Shown piece by piece: positions 1 to 6,693 of a DNA stretch of 11,128 nucleotides; positions within the stretch are counted from its first letter, which is position 1; each line of letters opens with the position of its first letter. The notes beneath the pieces were generated by a model that worked only from the letters and a program-made list of their open reading frames with translations, searched no databases and was not told where the DNA came from. The stretch comes from Brucellaceae bacterium (GTDB lineage Bacteria; Pseudomonadota; Alphaproteobacteria; Rhizobiales; Rhizobiaceae). The position numbers were made by a program, and so were the translations under genes. Where the stretch lies: contig JAIRVW010000345.1 in assembly GCA_031253705.1 (NCBI GenBank), positions 1 through 11,128 of the forward strand, in the 5' to 3' direction.

Positions 1-822
1 ATGCGTGCCGGTTGCCAGCAATGCAGTCAGCGCCGTGATGACAGAGGCAGGCAGGCCGATCAGCAGACCGGCTTTTAATGCCGGTTTCAGATAAGGGCGA
101 TACTGATCCGGCTGCGCCAGAAACTGATGTCTTCCCGCCAGAAAACCGAGCAAAAACATTGCCAGTGCACATGGTGCCTGTATCAGCAGCAAAATAACCC
201 ACATGACTTTCAGCTCATTGATATGCTGCATGACCACGCTGCCGAAACCGCCGCTATAGGCCGTATATGCATATTGTGCGTTCAGAATATCCTGTGCGGG
301 ATCCTGCACGTCGGATGCCATCCATTGCAGCATGCCGAGCAGCGCCCATAACAGGGCTGTTATGCCAATCAGCCATACAGCACTTTTCACAAGTGCGCGG
401 TCAGACTTATGACGCCAGATCAGCAGGATCACGCCAAGCACCGCATAGGTGGTGAGAATATCACCATGAAACAACAGCACAGCATGCAGAAGGCCGATAA
501 TCCAGAGCCCCGCCTGACGGCGCAGGAAGCGCGGTACAAACGCCTCTCCTGCCCGCACAGCCGATTGCATTTGCAGCGTCACGCTATAACCGAACAGGAA
601 AGAGAACAGCAGATAGAATTTCATCTCGAAAATAACCGAGATGAACAGATGCACCAGATCATTAAAGCCGATGCTCTGCTCCGGCTCTCCCGTCGGTAAT
701 CCGTAGAAAACCGAAGCAAAAGCCATGATATTGACCTGCAAAATACCAAGCAGCGCAAAACCGCGAAGTGCATCGACATCAGCAATGCGCACAGCCTTCT
801 GCGCAGAAGAACTATTTGTCAT
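1..822 (-). CDS. DUF418/YeiB-like integral membrane protein (partial, C-terminus beyond window)
   Basis: The first 274 residues of a polytopic membrane protein are encoded here; the rest lies beyond the left edge (family members are usually near 400 residues). Seen: start MTNSSSAQKAVRIADVDALRGF, with the family's LRGFALLGILQVNI signature at about residues 19-32, and the HGDILTTYAVLGVILL segment at about 119-134, both typical of the DUF418 (YeiB) family. Several hydrophobic stretches follow (about residues 59-82, 104-134, 150-165, 210-235). Function in the family is not firmly known; a transport or envelope role is usually guessed. The ATG lies inside the stop of the upstream tetR-like gene (ATGA overlap), so the two are probably cotranscribed and translationally coupled, which makes this protein a likely target of that regulator. 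Family assignment is good; biochemical role unknown. Confidence 0.85.
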   Translation of the reverse strand, partial: MTNSSSAQKAVRIADVDALRGFALLGILQVNIMAFASVFYGLPTGEPEQSIGFNDLVHLFISVIFEMKFYLLFSFLFGYSVTLQMQSAVRAGEAFVPRFLRRQAGLWIIGLLHAVLLFHGDILTTYAVLGVILLIWRHKSDRALVKSAVWLIGITALLWALLGMLQWMASDVQDPAQDILNAQYAYTAYSGGFGSVVMQHINELKVMWVILLLIQAPCALAMFLLGFLAGRHQFLAQPDQYRPYLKPALKAGLLIGLPASVITALTALLATGTH

Positions 823-1436
823 AGCTTTTCTCCTGCACCGCCGGTGCGCCCAAGCACGCCCCAGAGCATAGATTTCAGTGCATCGCGCTGTTTCTGCGGT
901 TTGAAGTCCGGATCAAGCGACACGCGGCTGAAAATACCGTCCACAATCACCATCAGACACTGAACCGCCGTTTGTGCCGGAAACTGACGGCCGATCTGGC
1001 CGCGCTCCATGCCGAGGCTGATGAGATATTCCAGCTCGCCACACATCACTTTATCGCTCAGGCGGTACAAAGCGCCGATTTCCGCATCGCGCCCTGCTTC
1101 AGCGGCAATTTCCAGTGCCAGTGCAGACAGAATTCTGTCGCCTGCCACATCCAGCACCACATCGAAAAAGGAATCCAATGCAGCCGGAAGATCATCCTGC
1201 TGGCGCAATGCCGCGACAAAATCCTGTGTCTGCTGCCGGTCTTCTTCAACAATAGCGGCAATAATCGCTTTTTTATTCGCAAAATAATGAAACAGATTGC
1301 CGGTACTGATACCCGCCGCCGTGCATATCTGGGCGGTGCTGGTCTGGTGAAAGCCCTGCTCCGCGAAGCAGGTTTTCGCCGCATCCAAAATCATCTGTTT
1401 CTTAGCCTGATATTTATCAGGATCTATCACGCGCAT
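819..1436 (-). CDS. TetR/AcrR-family transcriptional regulator
   Basis: A 205-residue protein of usual TetR length. Residues about 12-56 form the DNA-binding domain: helix 1 with ILDAAKTCFAEQGF, then the helix-turn-helix TSTAQICTAAGISTGNLFHYF and the following NKKAII. The remainder is a helical ligand-binding and dimer domain without recognisable specificity. The start has a good ribosome site (GAGG, about 6 nt before ATG). Its TGA overlaps the ATG of the DUF418 gene. Family members usually repress their own operon and are relieved by a small ligand. An inverted repeat around the probable promoter (1465-1513) fits autoregulation. The ligand cannot be told from sequence. Confidence 0.93.
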   Translation of the reverse strand: MRVIDPDKYQAKKQMILDAAKTCFAEQGFHQTSTAQICTAAGISTGNLFHYFANKKAIIAAIVEEDRQQTQDFVAALRQQDDLPAALDSFFDVVLDVAGDRILSALALEIAAEAGRDAEIGALYRLSDKVMCGELEYLISLGMERGQIGRQFPAQTAVQCLMVIVDGIFSRVSLDPDFKPQKQRDALKSMLWGVLGRTGGAGEKL

Positions 1437-1464
1437 AGCGCACCTCTAAAATAGACTGAATGCT

Positions 1465-1513
1465 CGGTTTATTAATTCAGGATTTCAATTTTCACAAGTG
1501 ATAAAATAAACCG
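1465..1513. promoter_or_regulatory. Inverted repeat flanking the tetR promoter, candidate operator
   Basis: CGGTTTATT (1465-1473) and AATAAACCG (1505-1513) form a perfect 9-bp inverted repeat with arm centres 40 bp apart. One arm covers the probable -10 box and the other lies just upstream of the -35 box. A shorter dyad, TGAAT (1457-1461) and ATTCA (1475-1479), lies across the same -10. TetR regulators usually bind dyads next to their own gene, so one of these is a candidate operator. Which dyad, if any, is bound is unknown. Confidence 0.4.
1469..1497 (-). promoter_or_regulatory. Probable sigma70-type promoter of the tetR-DUF418 operon
   Basis: Read on the minus strand there is a -35-like TTGTGA (1497-1492), a 17-nt spacer and a -10-like TAATAA (1474-1469). 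This puts the start of transcription about 25 nt before the ATG at 1436, just ahead of the GAGG ribosome site. The assignment is by eye from consensus match and spacing only. Confidence 0.45.
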
Positions 1514-1894
1514 CCCAGCCTGCGACCAAATTGTGCTATTGTTTAAAACCTGCGCAGACCTGTTGTGTCTCAGGGCTAACCGCCATATATGAAGCTGAAA
1601 ATCAGAGACAAAAATAAAAGACGGCAAACCAAGACGCACAGGGGAACAGTGTCTGTAAGGGAGGTTTTCTTCCCAATGAGCGGCAGCCAATGCAAATGCC
1701 GCTTAAAACTGTTTCATACCTGATGCCGATCTTTGACTTTTCACCAGAGCAGCATTTTTAAGCGCAATGCTCTGAATTGTTACTTCTGCATGGTTCTGCA
1801 CCCGAAACCTTTCAGGTTTTAGGGACTATGCAGCAAAAGCACTCTTATGATAGAGAGCATTTTTGTTGCTCTGCAATCGAAAGGCCCAGCGGCT
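1514..1894 (+). other. Non-coding, hairpin-rich leader region upstream of purF
   Basis: No convincing gene is seen in this stretch. It holds several stem-loops: 1659-1674 (GGGAGG, TTTT loop, CTTCCC), 1679-1703 (AGCGGCA/TGCCGCT), 1745-1774 (CAGAGCA/TGCTCTG), 1805-1819 (AAACCT/AGGTTT) and 1854-1872 (AGAGCA/TGCTCT). A weak promoter candidate for purF is TTGACT at 1733-1738 with TTTTAA at 1756-1761 (17-nt spacer). Two tiny reading frames start at 1676 (15 codons) and 1828 (28 codons). None of the hairpins has a clear U-tract, so none is called as a terminator. I do not recognise a known riboswitch here. Confidence 0.5.
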
Positions 1895-3469
1895 ATGATC
1901 AGTCATTCCGGTGAAACCGCCCCTGCTAATCAGGACCATTCTCAAATGGTCAGCCTCTCTCCGGCCGGAGAGAACGGCGGCGCAGAACCGCTTCATAATT
2001 CTTCCCGTTTTTCCTTTGATGAAGACGCCTTGCATGAAGAATGCGGCGTCTTTGGCATTCTCGGCCATGAGGATGCCGCCACGCTGACTGCACTTGGCCT
2101 TCACGCCCTGCAGCATCGCGGTCAAGAAGCCGCCGGTATCGTGTCTTTCCATGAGGGGCGCTTCTACTCAGAACGCCATATGGGACTGGTCGGCGACCAC
2201 TTCACCAATCCGGCGACACTGAAACAGCTGCCAGGCAATCTTTCAATCGGCCATGTGCGCTACTCCACTACCGGTGAAACCGTGCTGCGCAATGTGCAGC
2301 CGCTGTTTGCCGAACTGGAAGTCGGCGGTATTGCGATTGCCCATAACGGCAATTTCACCAATGGTCTGAGCCTGCGCCGTCATCTGATTGCCTCCGGTGC
2401 GATCTGCCAGTCAACTTCCGATTCTGAAGTCGTGCTGCATCTAATCGCCCGTTCGCGTCTTGCCTCATCCAGCGACCGTTTTGTCGATGCGATCCGTCAG
2501 GTCGAGGGCGGCTATGCCATTCTCGCCATGACCCGCACCAAACTGATTGCAGCGCGTGATCCTGTCGGTATCCGCCCGCTTGTCATGGGTGAACTCGACG
2601 GCAAGCCAATTTTCTGTTCGGAAACCTGTGCACTCGACATTATCGGCGCGAAATATATCCGCGATGTTGAAAACGGCGAAGTCATCGTCTGCGAAACTCA
2701 AGCAGACGGTTCCATCACCACAACATCTATTAAAGCGCAGAACCGCAAGCCGGAACGCCTCTGCCTGTTTGAATTTGTCTACTTTGCCCGTCCTGACTCC
2801 GTTGTCGGCGGCCGCAATGTTTATATCGCGCGCAAAAATGCCGGTATCAATCTGGCTAAAGAAGCCCCGATTGAAGCAGATGTTGTCGTGCCTGTACCGG
2901 ATGGCGGCACACCGGCGGCAATCGGCTATGCACAACAGAGCGGCATTCCGTTTGAACTCGGCATTATCCGCAATCACTATGTCGGCCGTACCTTTATTGA
3001 GCCGACCCAGCAGATCCGTGCTCTGGGTGTGAAGCTGAAACATTCGGCCAACCGTGCCATCATTGAAGGCAAACGCGTTGTGCTGGTGGATGACTCCATC
3101 GTGCGCGGCACCACTTCGATGAAAATCGTGCGCATGATCCGCGATGCCGGTGCCAAGGAAGTGCACATTCGTGTGGCCTCCCCGATGATCCATCATCCGG
3201 ATTTCTACGGTATTGATACGCCGGATGCAGACAAGCTGCTGGCCAATCAATATCCTGATCTGCAGGCAATGTGCGATTATATCGGTGCGGATTCGCTGGA
3301 ATTCCTCTCCATTGACGGTCTTTATGAGGCAGTCGGCGGTGAGAAGCGTAATCCGAAAGCACCGCAATTCACTGATCATTACTTCACGGGGGATTATCCG
3401 ACCCGTCTGGTTGATCAGGAGGAATTGTCGAATATTCATAATTTTGCATTGCTCTCCAGCAACGGCTAA
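1895..3469 (+). CDS. purF: Amidophosphoribosyltransferase (glutamine PRPP amidotransferase)
   Basis: PurF catalyses the first committed step of purine synthesis: glutamine plus PRPP gives phosphoribosylamine, in the cytoplasm. Numbered from ATG 1895 (524 residues), the N-terminal Ntn-hydrolase glutaminase domain has nucleophile Cys50 (EECGVFGI), RYSTTGET, HNGNFTN and STSDSE. The C-terminal phosphoribosyltransferase domain has the PRPP loop VVLVDDSIVRGTTS at 395-408. Three Cys ligands of the Bacillus-type 4Fe-4S cluster are replaced (HHPDFYGID; no CxxC before FTGDYPT), so it is a cluster-free form. The start is uncertain. ATG 1847 (540 residues) has no ribosome site nearby; 1895 has AAAGG 10 nt upstream; 1946 has AGGA 10 nt upstream and gives 507 residues, nearest the family length. 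Any choice leaves residues that must be removed to expose the catalytic Cys. Confidence 0.97.
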   Translation: MISHSGETAPANQDHSQMVSLSPAGENGGAEPLHNSSRFSFDEDALHEECGVFGILGHEDAATLTALGLHALQHRGQEAAGIVSFHEGRFYSERHMGLVGDHFTNPATLKQLPGNLSIGHVRYSTTGETVLRNVQPLFAELEVGGIAIAHNGNFTNGLSLRRHLIASGAICQSTSDSEVVLHLIARSRLASSSDRFVDAIRQVEGGYAILAMTRTKLIAARDPVGIRPLVMGELDGKPIFCSETCALDIIGAKYIRDVENGEVIVCETQADGSITTTSIKAQNRKPERLCLFEFVYFARPDSVVGGRNVYIARKNAGINLAKEAPIEADVVVPVPDGGTPAAIGYAQQSGIPFELGIIRNHYVGRTFIEPTQQIRALGVKLKHSANRAIIEGKRVVLVDDSIVRGTTSMKIVRMIRDAGAKEVHIRVASPMIHHPDFYGIDTPDADKLLANQYPDLQAMCDYIGADSLEFLSIDGLYEAVGGEKRNPKAPQFTDHYFTGDYPTRLVDQEELSNIHNFALLSSNG

Positions 3470-3476
3470 GATCAAA

Positions 3477-3506
3477 TGAGGCGGTTGCGGCAACGTAACC
3501 GCCTTA
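3477..3506 (+). terminator. Stem-loop between purF and the SDR gene
   Basis: The 7-bp stem GGCGGTT (3480-3486) / AACCGCC (3497-3503) has a 10-nt loop and can be lengthened to 10 pairs by TGA/TTA with one G-U. It begins 8 nt after the purF stop. Only a poor T-tract follows (TTATGATT), so it may be a weak terminator or an RNA 3'-end stabiliser that still allows read-through into the SDR gene 31 nt later. Confidence 0.45.
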
Positions 3507-3537
3507 TGATTATGAAGACTGAAACGGGTGGATTCTT

Positions 3538-4278
3538 ATGAGCTTTGATCTGAGCGGACGCACGGCACTGGTTACCGGTGCATCCCGCGGCATCGGTTAT
3601 TTTCTGGCACTGGAACTGGCAAAGCGCGGCGCCCATGTGATTGCCGTTGCCCGTACTGTCGGCGGCCTTGAAGAACTGGATGATGAAATTCAGGCAATGG
3701 GCAATACCGCCACGTTGGTACCGCTCGATCTGAAAGATATGCCTGCGCTTGATCTGCTCGGCTCATCCATCAATGACCGCTGGGGCAAGCTGGATATTCT
3801 GGTTGCCAATGCCGGTGTGCTTGGCACGATCTCTCCGGTCGGTCATGTTGAAGCCAAAGTCTTTGACAATGTTATCAATACCAATCTCATCAGTATCTGG
3901 CGTCTGATCCGCTCGGTTGATCCGCTGCTGCGTCGCTCCGATGCAGGACGTGCCATTCTGATGTCTTCCGGCGTTGCCCATACGGCACGCGCATTCTGGG
4001 CTCCCTATGCCGCCTCCAAGGCTGCACTGGAAGTCATGGGGCGCTCGTGGGCGGAAGAAACCCAGCAAATGCCGCTGCGTGTGAATTCCGTTAATCCGGG
4101 TGCAACCCGCACTGCTATGCGCGCCAAAGCTATGCCAGGTGAAGATCCTGAAACACTGCCGCATCCGGCGGACGTGGCCGCTAAAATCGTGCAGCTGGCC
4201 GATCCTGCCCTGACCATTACCGGTCAGCTCTATGATGTGCGTCAGGATAAGTTCCTGAAATACCATATGCCTTCGTAA
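3538..4278 (+). CDS. Short-chain dehydrogenase/reductase (SDR family)
   Basis: A 246-residue classical SDR oxidoreductase with a single Rossmann domain. Seen: cofactor motif TGASRGIG at 13-20, the conserved D64 (PLDL), NAG at 91-93, catalytic Ser143/144, and YxxxK with Tyr157 and Lys161 (YAASK). PGATRT near 188 is the usual post-catalytic motif. Arg39 (VAR) after beta strand 2 suggests NADP(H) preference, an inference. The ribosome site is GGTGGA before ATG 3538. The gene follows purF by 68 nt in the same direction, so it may be cotranscribed, but the substrate is unknown and no purine role is implied. SDRs in this genomic position are annotated only generically as far as I know. Confidence 0.93.
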   Translation: MSFDLSGRTALVTGASRGIGYFLALELAKRGAHVIAVARTVGGLEELDDEIQAMGNTATLVPLDLKDMPALDLLGSSINDRWGKLDILVANAGVLGTISPVGHVEAKVFDNVINTNLISIWRLIRSVDPLLRRSDAGRAILMSSGVAHTARAFWAPYAASKAALEVMGRSWAEETQQMPLRVNSVNPGATRTAMRAKAMPGEDPETLPHPADVAAKIVQLADPALTITGQLYDVRQDKFLKYHMPS

Positions 4279-4297
4279 GCATCTGGTCTAAAATCGT

Positions 4298-4397
4298 CTG
4301 GCCGGACTGCCAATGGCAATTTCTGCGCTTCCGGTGCTCACGTACGAACAGTACGCTGCGCTCCGGTTCTCGAAATCATCATTTGCAGTCCGGCCAG
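4298..4397. repeat. 100-bp nested palindromic intergenic repeat (Bru-RS-like)
   Basis: Perfect 13-bp outer arms CTGGCCGGACTGC (4298-4310) and GCAGTCCGGCCAG (4385-4397) enclose further complementary blocks: AATG/CATT, ATTTC (4319-4323) / GAAAT (4372-4376), CCGG (4331-4334) / CCGG (4363-4366), and an apex CGTAC-GAACA-GTACG (4341-4355). Almost the whole 100 bp can fold into one long imperfect hairpin. Brucella carries dozens of copies of palindromic repeats of about 100 bp, Bru-RS1 and Bru-RS2, which are known IS711 insertion sites. Size and architecture match, but the sequence identity was not compared. No second copy lies in this window. Confidence 0.6.
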
Positions 4398-4407
4398 CCA
4401 CTTTTTG

Positions 4408-4437
4408 ACTCAGACGCTGATTTGCGCCTGAGTTTTT
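4408..4437 (+). terminator. Rho-independent terminator after the SDR gene
   Basis: The stem ACTCAG-A-CGC (4408-4417) pairs with GCG-C-CTGAGT (4424-4433), with one A-C mismatch, a 6-nt loop TGATTT and a T-tract at 4433-4437. It lies about 130 bp after the SDR stop, with the 100-bp palindrome between, and probably ends the purF-SDR transcript. Confidence 0.75.
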
Positions 4438-4570
4438 AAAACATAATTATTTTATCCTGCGGCCTTTTTCTTTTCTGCCTGCACCCCAGCACGGCCTGCT
4501 TTATTCCGCCGCCCTTTCCCCTTGAGAATGCTCCAAATCTTTAAATCTCCATATAACAGAAGGATCTGTC
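4438..4570. other. Pyrimidine-rich intergenic stretch upstream of the NTPase gene
   Basis: The plus strand is strongly C/T-rich here (for example CCTTTTTCTTTTCTGCC near 4463). A good ribosome site AGAAGGA (4557-4563) precedes ATG 4571. I see no clear promoter, although one is expected because a terminator lies just upstream. On the minus strand a Lys/Arg-rich frame stays open, but it has no ATG start. Confidence 0.4.
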
Positions 4571-5110
4571 ATGGATCATTTTACTATTATTACCGGTGGT
4601 CCGGGCTCCGGCAAAACCACGCTGCTCAATGCACTGCACCAACGCGGCTATCTGCATAGTCAGGAGGCAGGGCGTCACATTATTCAGGATCAGGTGAGGA
4701 TCGGCGGCAAAGCGCTGCCATGGCTCGATCCGGCCTTTTTCGCGGAACTCATGCTGTCATGGGAAATGCGCTCGCATTTACTGGCCTCAGAGACTGCCGC
4801 GGACAAGCCTTACTTCTTTGACCGCGGCATGGCCGACATTGCCGGTTATCTCACGCTCTCCGGCCTACCTGTGCCGGAACATGTGCATCAGGCTGTGCAG
4901 CAGTACAGCTACAATAAAACCGTCTTTATTGCTCCGCACTGGCCAGAGATTTATCAGGGCGATACAGAGCGCAAGCAATCCTTGCAGGAGGCAAAGCGCA
5001 CCTTCGATGCCATGGCCGCAACCTATCGCGCCTATGGTTTCACTCTGCTGGAACTGCCAAAGGCCGGTGTTGAAGCCAGAGCTGATTTTGTACTCAGTCA
5101 GATTGTTTAA
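4571..5110 (+). CDS. Small P-loop NTPase, AAA_28-like
   Basis: A 179-residue single-domain ATP/GTP-binding protein. Seen: Walker A GGPGSGKTT at 9-17, a Walker-B-like hydrophobic strand ending YFFDRG at 81-86, and a late segment PEIYQGDTERKQSLQEAKR (about 128-146) with basic residues that may form a lid, as in nucleoside-kinase-like P-loop proteins. The layout fits the AAA_28 family (NadR-kinase-like). Members are widespread in alphaproteobacteria and mostly uncharacterised. No membrane segment or second domain is seen. It stands alone between two terminators, so it is probably a single-gene unit, and neighbours do not hint at its substrate. A small-molecule kinase role is a guess. Confidence 0.85.
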   Translation: MDHFTIITGGPGSGKTTLLNALHQRGYLHSQEAGRHIIQDQVRIGGKALPWLDPAFFAELMLSWEMRSHLLASETAADKPYFFDRGMADIAGYLTLSGLPVPEHVHQAVQQYSYNKTVFIAPHWPEIYQGDTERKQSLQEAKRTFDAMAATYRAYGFTLLELPKAGVEARADFVLSQIV

Positions 5111-5122
5111 TGCGCTCAATAA

Positions 5123-5147
5123 AAAAGCCCCTCACTGAGGGGCTTTT
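5123..5147. terminator. Bidirectional rho-independent terminator
   Basis: AAAAGCCCCTC (5123-5133), loop ACT, GAGGGGCTTTT (5137-5147): an 11-bp perfect stem with an A-tract on one side and a T-tract on the other. It sits between the convergent NTPase gene (stop at 5110) and pssA (stop at 5171) and can serve both. Confidence 0.88.
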
Positions 5148-5170
5148 CAATCTGAACAGTCTGAACCGTA

Positions 5171-5995
5171 TCAGGCCTGATTGTCCGCTGCTTTCGCACG
5201 TTCTGCACTCATACGGCGTTTCCACGCCATAGCGCTGAACGGCAGGAACAGCAGATAGCCCAATGCGGTCAGGGTCAGTGTCTGCCATGTGAAGCTCATC
5301 AGGAAACCGGCATAGATCACCACACCGAGGATCAGCGGTACAACAAAGTCGCGGCGGATAAAGCTGCCTGCCGTCTTGCCATTATAAACCGGCAGACGGC
5401 TGACCAGCAAAAATGCAATCACAATGGTAAAGCCTGCTGTGCCATAGGCCAGAGCCTTGCTTGGCAACACGCCAAGGAAACCGGAATAAACCGGCAGCAG
5501 CACCAGCATCGCACCGGCCGGTGCCGGTACACCGACAAAATAATTGCCCTGCCATGCAGGCTGGTTCGGATCTTCCAGCATGACGTTAAAACGCGCTAAG
5601 CGCAAACAGCAGGCAATCGTATAGATCAGTGCTGCAATCCAGCCGAAAGAACCGGCCTGATCCAGCATGAACAGATAGAGCACCAATGCCGGAGCCACGC
5701 CGAAATTGACGATATCGGCCAGAGAATCCATCTGGGCGCCGAATTTGGAAGACCCTTTCAGCAGCCGTGCAATCCGTCCGTCAATACCATCAAGAAAGGC
5801 CGCCAGCAGTACCATGGCTACGGCCTGTTCAAAACGATGCTCAATGGCAAGACGGATACCGCTTAAGCCCGCACAGATCGCGAGCACGGTAATCAGATTG
5901 GGAATGACAATCCGCATCGGAATTTCAGAAAGGCGCGGACCGCGCCCCTCTGTATTGCCATTCGGGTCAAGCGGCGGAAAAGGTGCTTCAAGCAT
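5171..5995 (-). CDS. pssA: CDP-diacylglycerol--serine O-phosphatidyltransferase
   Basis: PssA condenses CDP-diacylglycerol with serine to phosphatidylserine in the inner membrane, feeding Psd for phosphatidylethanolamine. This 274-residue protein is of the integral membrane (Bacillus/Rhizobium) type. The CDP-alcohol phosphotransferase motif is complete: D69, D72-G73, A76-R77, G86, D90, D94 (DGIDGRIAR ... GAQMDSLAD). About eight hydrophobic segments follow from residue 28 on, and the tail is short and basic. The start overlaps the psd stop as TGATG, which supports translational coupling. An inner Met27 (MRIVIPNLIT) would give the more usual short N-terminus, but the overlap favours the longer form. 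The pair psd-pssA is a standard arrangement in Rhizobiales. Confidence 0.95.
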   Translation of the reverse strand: MLEAPFPPLDPNGNTEGRGPRLSEIPMRIVIPNLITVLAICAGLSGIRLAIEHRFEQAVAMVLLAAFLDGIDGRIARLLKGSSKFGAQMDSLADIVNFGVAPALVLYLFMLDQAGSFGWIAALIYTIACCLRLARFNVMLEDPNQPAWQGNYFVGVPAPAGAMLVLLPVYSGFLGVLPSKALAYGTAGFTIVIAFLLVSRLPVYNGKTAGSFIRRDFVVPLILGVVIYAGFLMSFTWQTLTLTALGYLLFLPFSAMAWKRRMSAERAKAADNQA

Positions 5996-6693
5996 CAGGC
6001 AATCCGCACGGTTGGCGCAGTGCGCGTTTCGTCAAACTCTGCCAGAACGGTTTCACCTGCCACAGCCGTCTGGCCTACAGCAACGCGGGCAACAGCGCCT
6101 TTAGGCAGATAGATATCATTGCGCGAACCAAAACGGATCAGACCAAAGCGCTCACCAGTCGACAGGTCTTCACCGGATTTCGACCAGCAAACAATACGAC
6201 GGGCAACAAGACCGGCGATCTGCACCACAGCAACGGTGCCGTTTGCGCTTTCGATCAGCACAGAATTGCGCTCATTCTCGGTGCTGGCTTTATCCAGCTC
6301 CGCATTCAGGAACTTACCTGGGCGGTGCATCACAGCAGTGATCTTACCACGCACCGGCGCACGGTTGATGTGAACCGAGAACACATTCATGAATACGCAG
6401 ATGCGCAGCATCGGCTCGGAGCCCAGATCCAGTTCTGCCGGCGGCACGCACATGCCGACCGCTGAAATCTTGCCGTCTGCGGAGCTGATAACCAGCTTGT
6501 CATCCTGCGGTGTAATACGTATCGGATCACGATAGAAATAGATGCACCAGATGGTCAGCACCAAGCCCACCCAGAACAGGGGTGCCCACAACCAGCCCAG
6601 CAGCAGTGAGATAACAAAGAATGCTGCAATGAACGGATATCCCTCACGGTGGATGGGAACAAAAGTATTGCGAATGGTATCGGACAGGCTCAT
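5995..6693 (-). CDS. psd: Phosphatidylserine decarboxylase proenzyme
   Basis: Psd converts phosphatidylserine to phosphatidylethanolamine at the inner membrane, using a pyruvoyl group made by self-cleavage. The 232-residue protein is the short (archaeal/Rhizobium-like) form. Seen: an N-terminal membrane region at about 20-52 (two hydrophobic segments); SADGKI with Asp73 and FSVHINRAP with His108, the likely partners in self-cleavage; [10 protein letters not shown] at 134-143; and the cleavage site RFGSR with Gly189-Ser190, Ser190 becoming the pyruvoyl group of the small alpha chain. The ribosome site TGAGGA lies 8 nt before ATG. pssA follows with a TGATG overlap. All key residues look intact. 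Confidence 0.95.
   Translation of the reverse strand: MSLSDTIRNTFVPIHREGYPFIAAFFVISLLLGWLWAPLFWVGLVLTIWCIYFYRDPIRITPQDDKLVISSADGKISAVGMCVPPAELDLGSEPMLRICVFMNVFSVHINRAPVRGKITAVMHRPGKFLNAELDKASTENERNSVLIESANGTVAVVQIAGLVARRIVCWSKSGEDLSTGERFGLIRFGSRNDIYLPKGAVARVAVGQTAVAGETVLAEFDETRTAPTVRIA

Noticed and set aside
127..699. Three overlapping plus-strand frames at the left end
   Set aside because: They lie opposite the DUF418 gene, whose frame is continuous and shows family motifs; the plus-strand products look random.
1472..1690. 72-codon minus-strand frame between tetR and purF
   Set aside because: It would run into the tetR promoter, lacks recognisable features and crosses several hairpins.
2465..3493. 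342-codon open frame on the minus strand opposite purF
   Set aside because: Antisense to the conserved phosphoribosyltransferase half of PurF; no motif or ribosome site of its own.
4446..4557. Lys/Arg-rich minus-strand frame (ends AEKKKAAG, stop near 4457) in the pyrimidine-rich stretch
   Set aside because: It has no ATG or well-placed GTG start and no ribosome site; the basic composition simply follows from the purine-rich strand. A decayed gene tail cannot be excluded.
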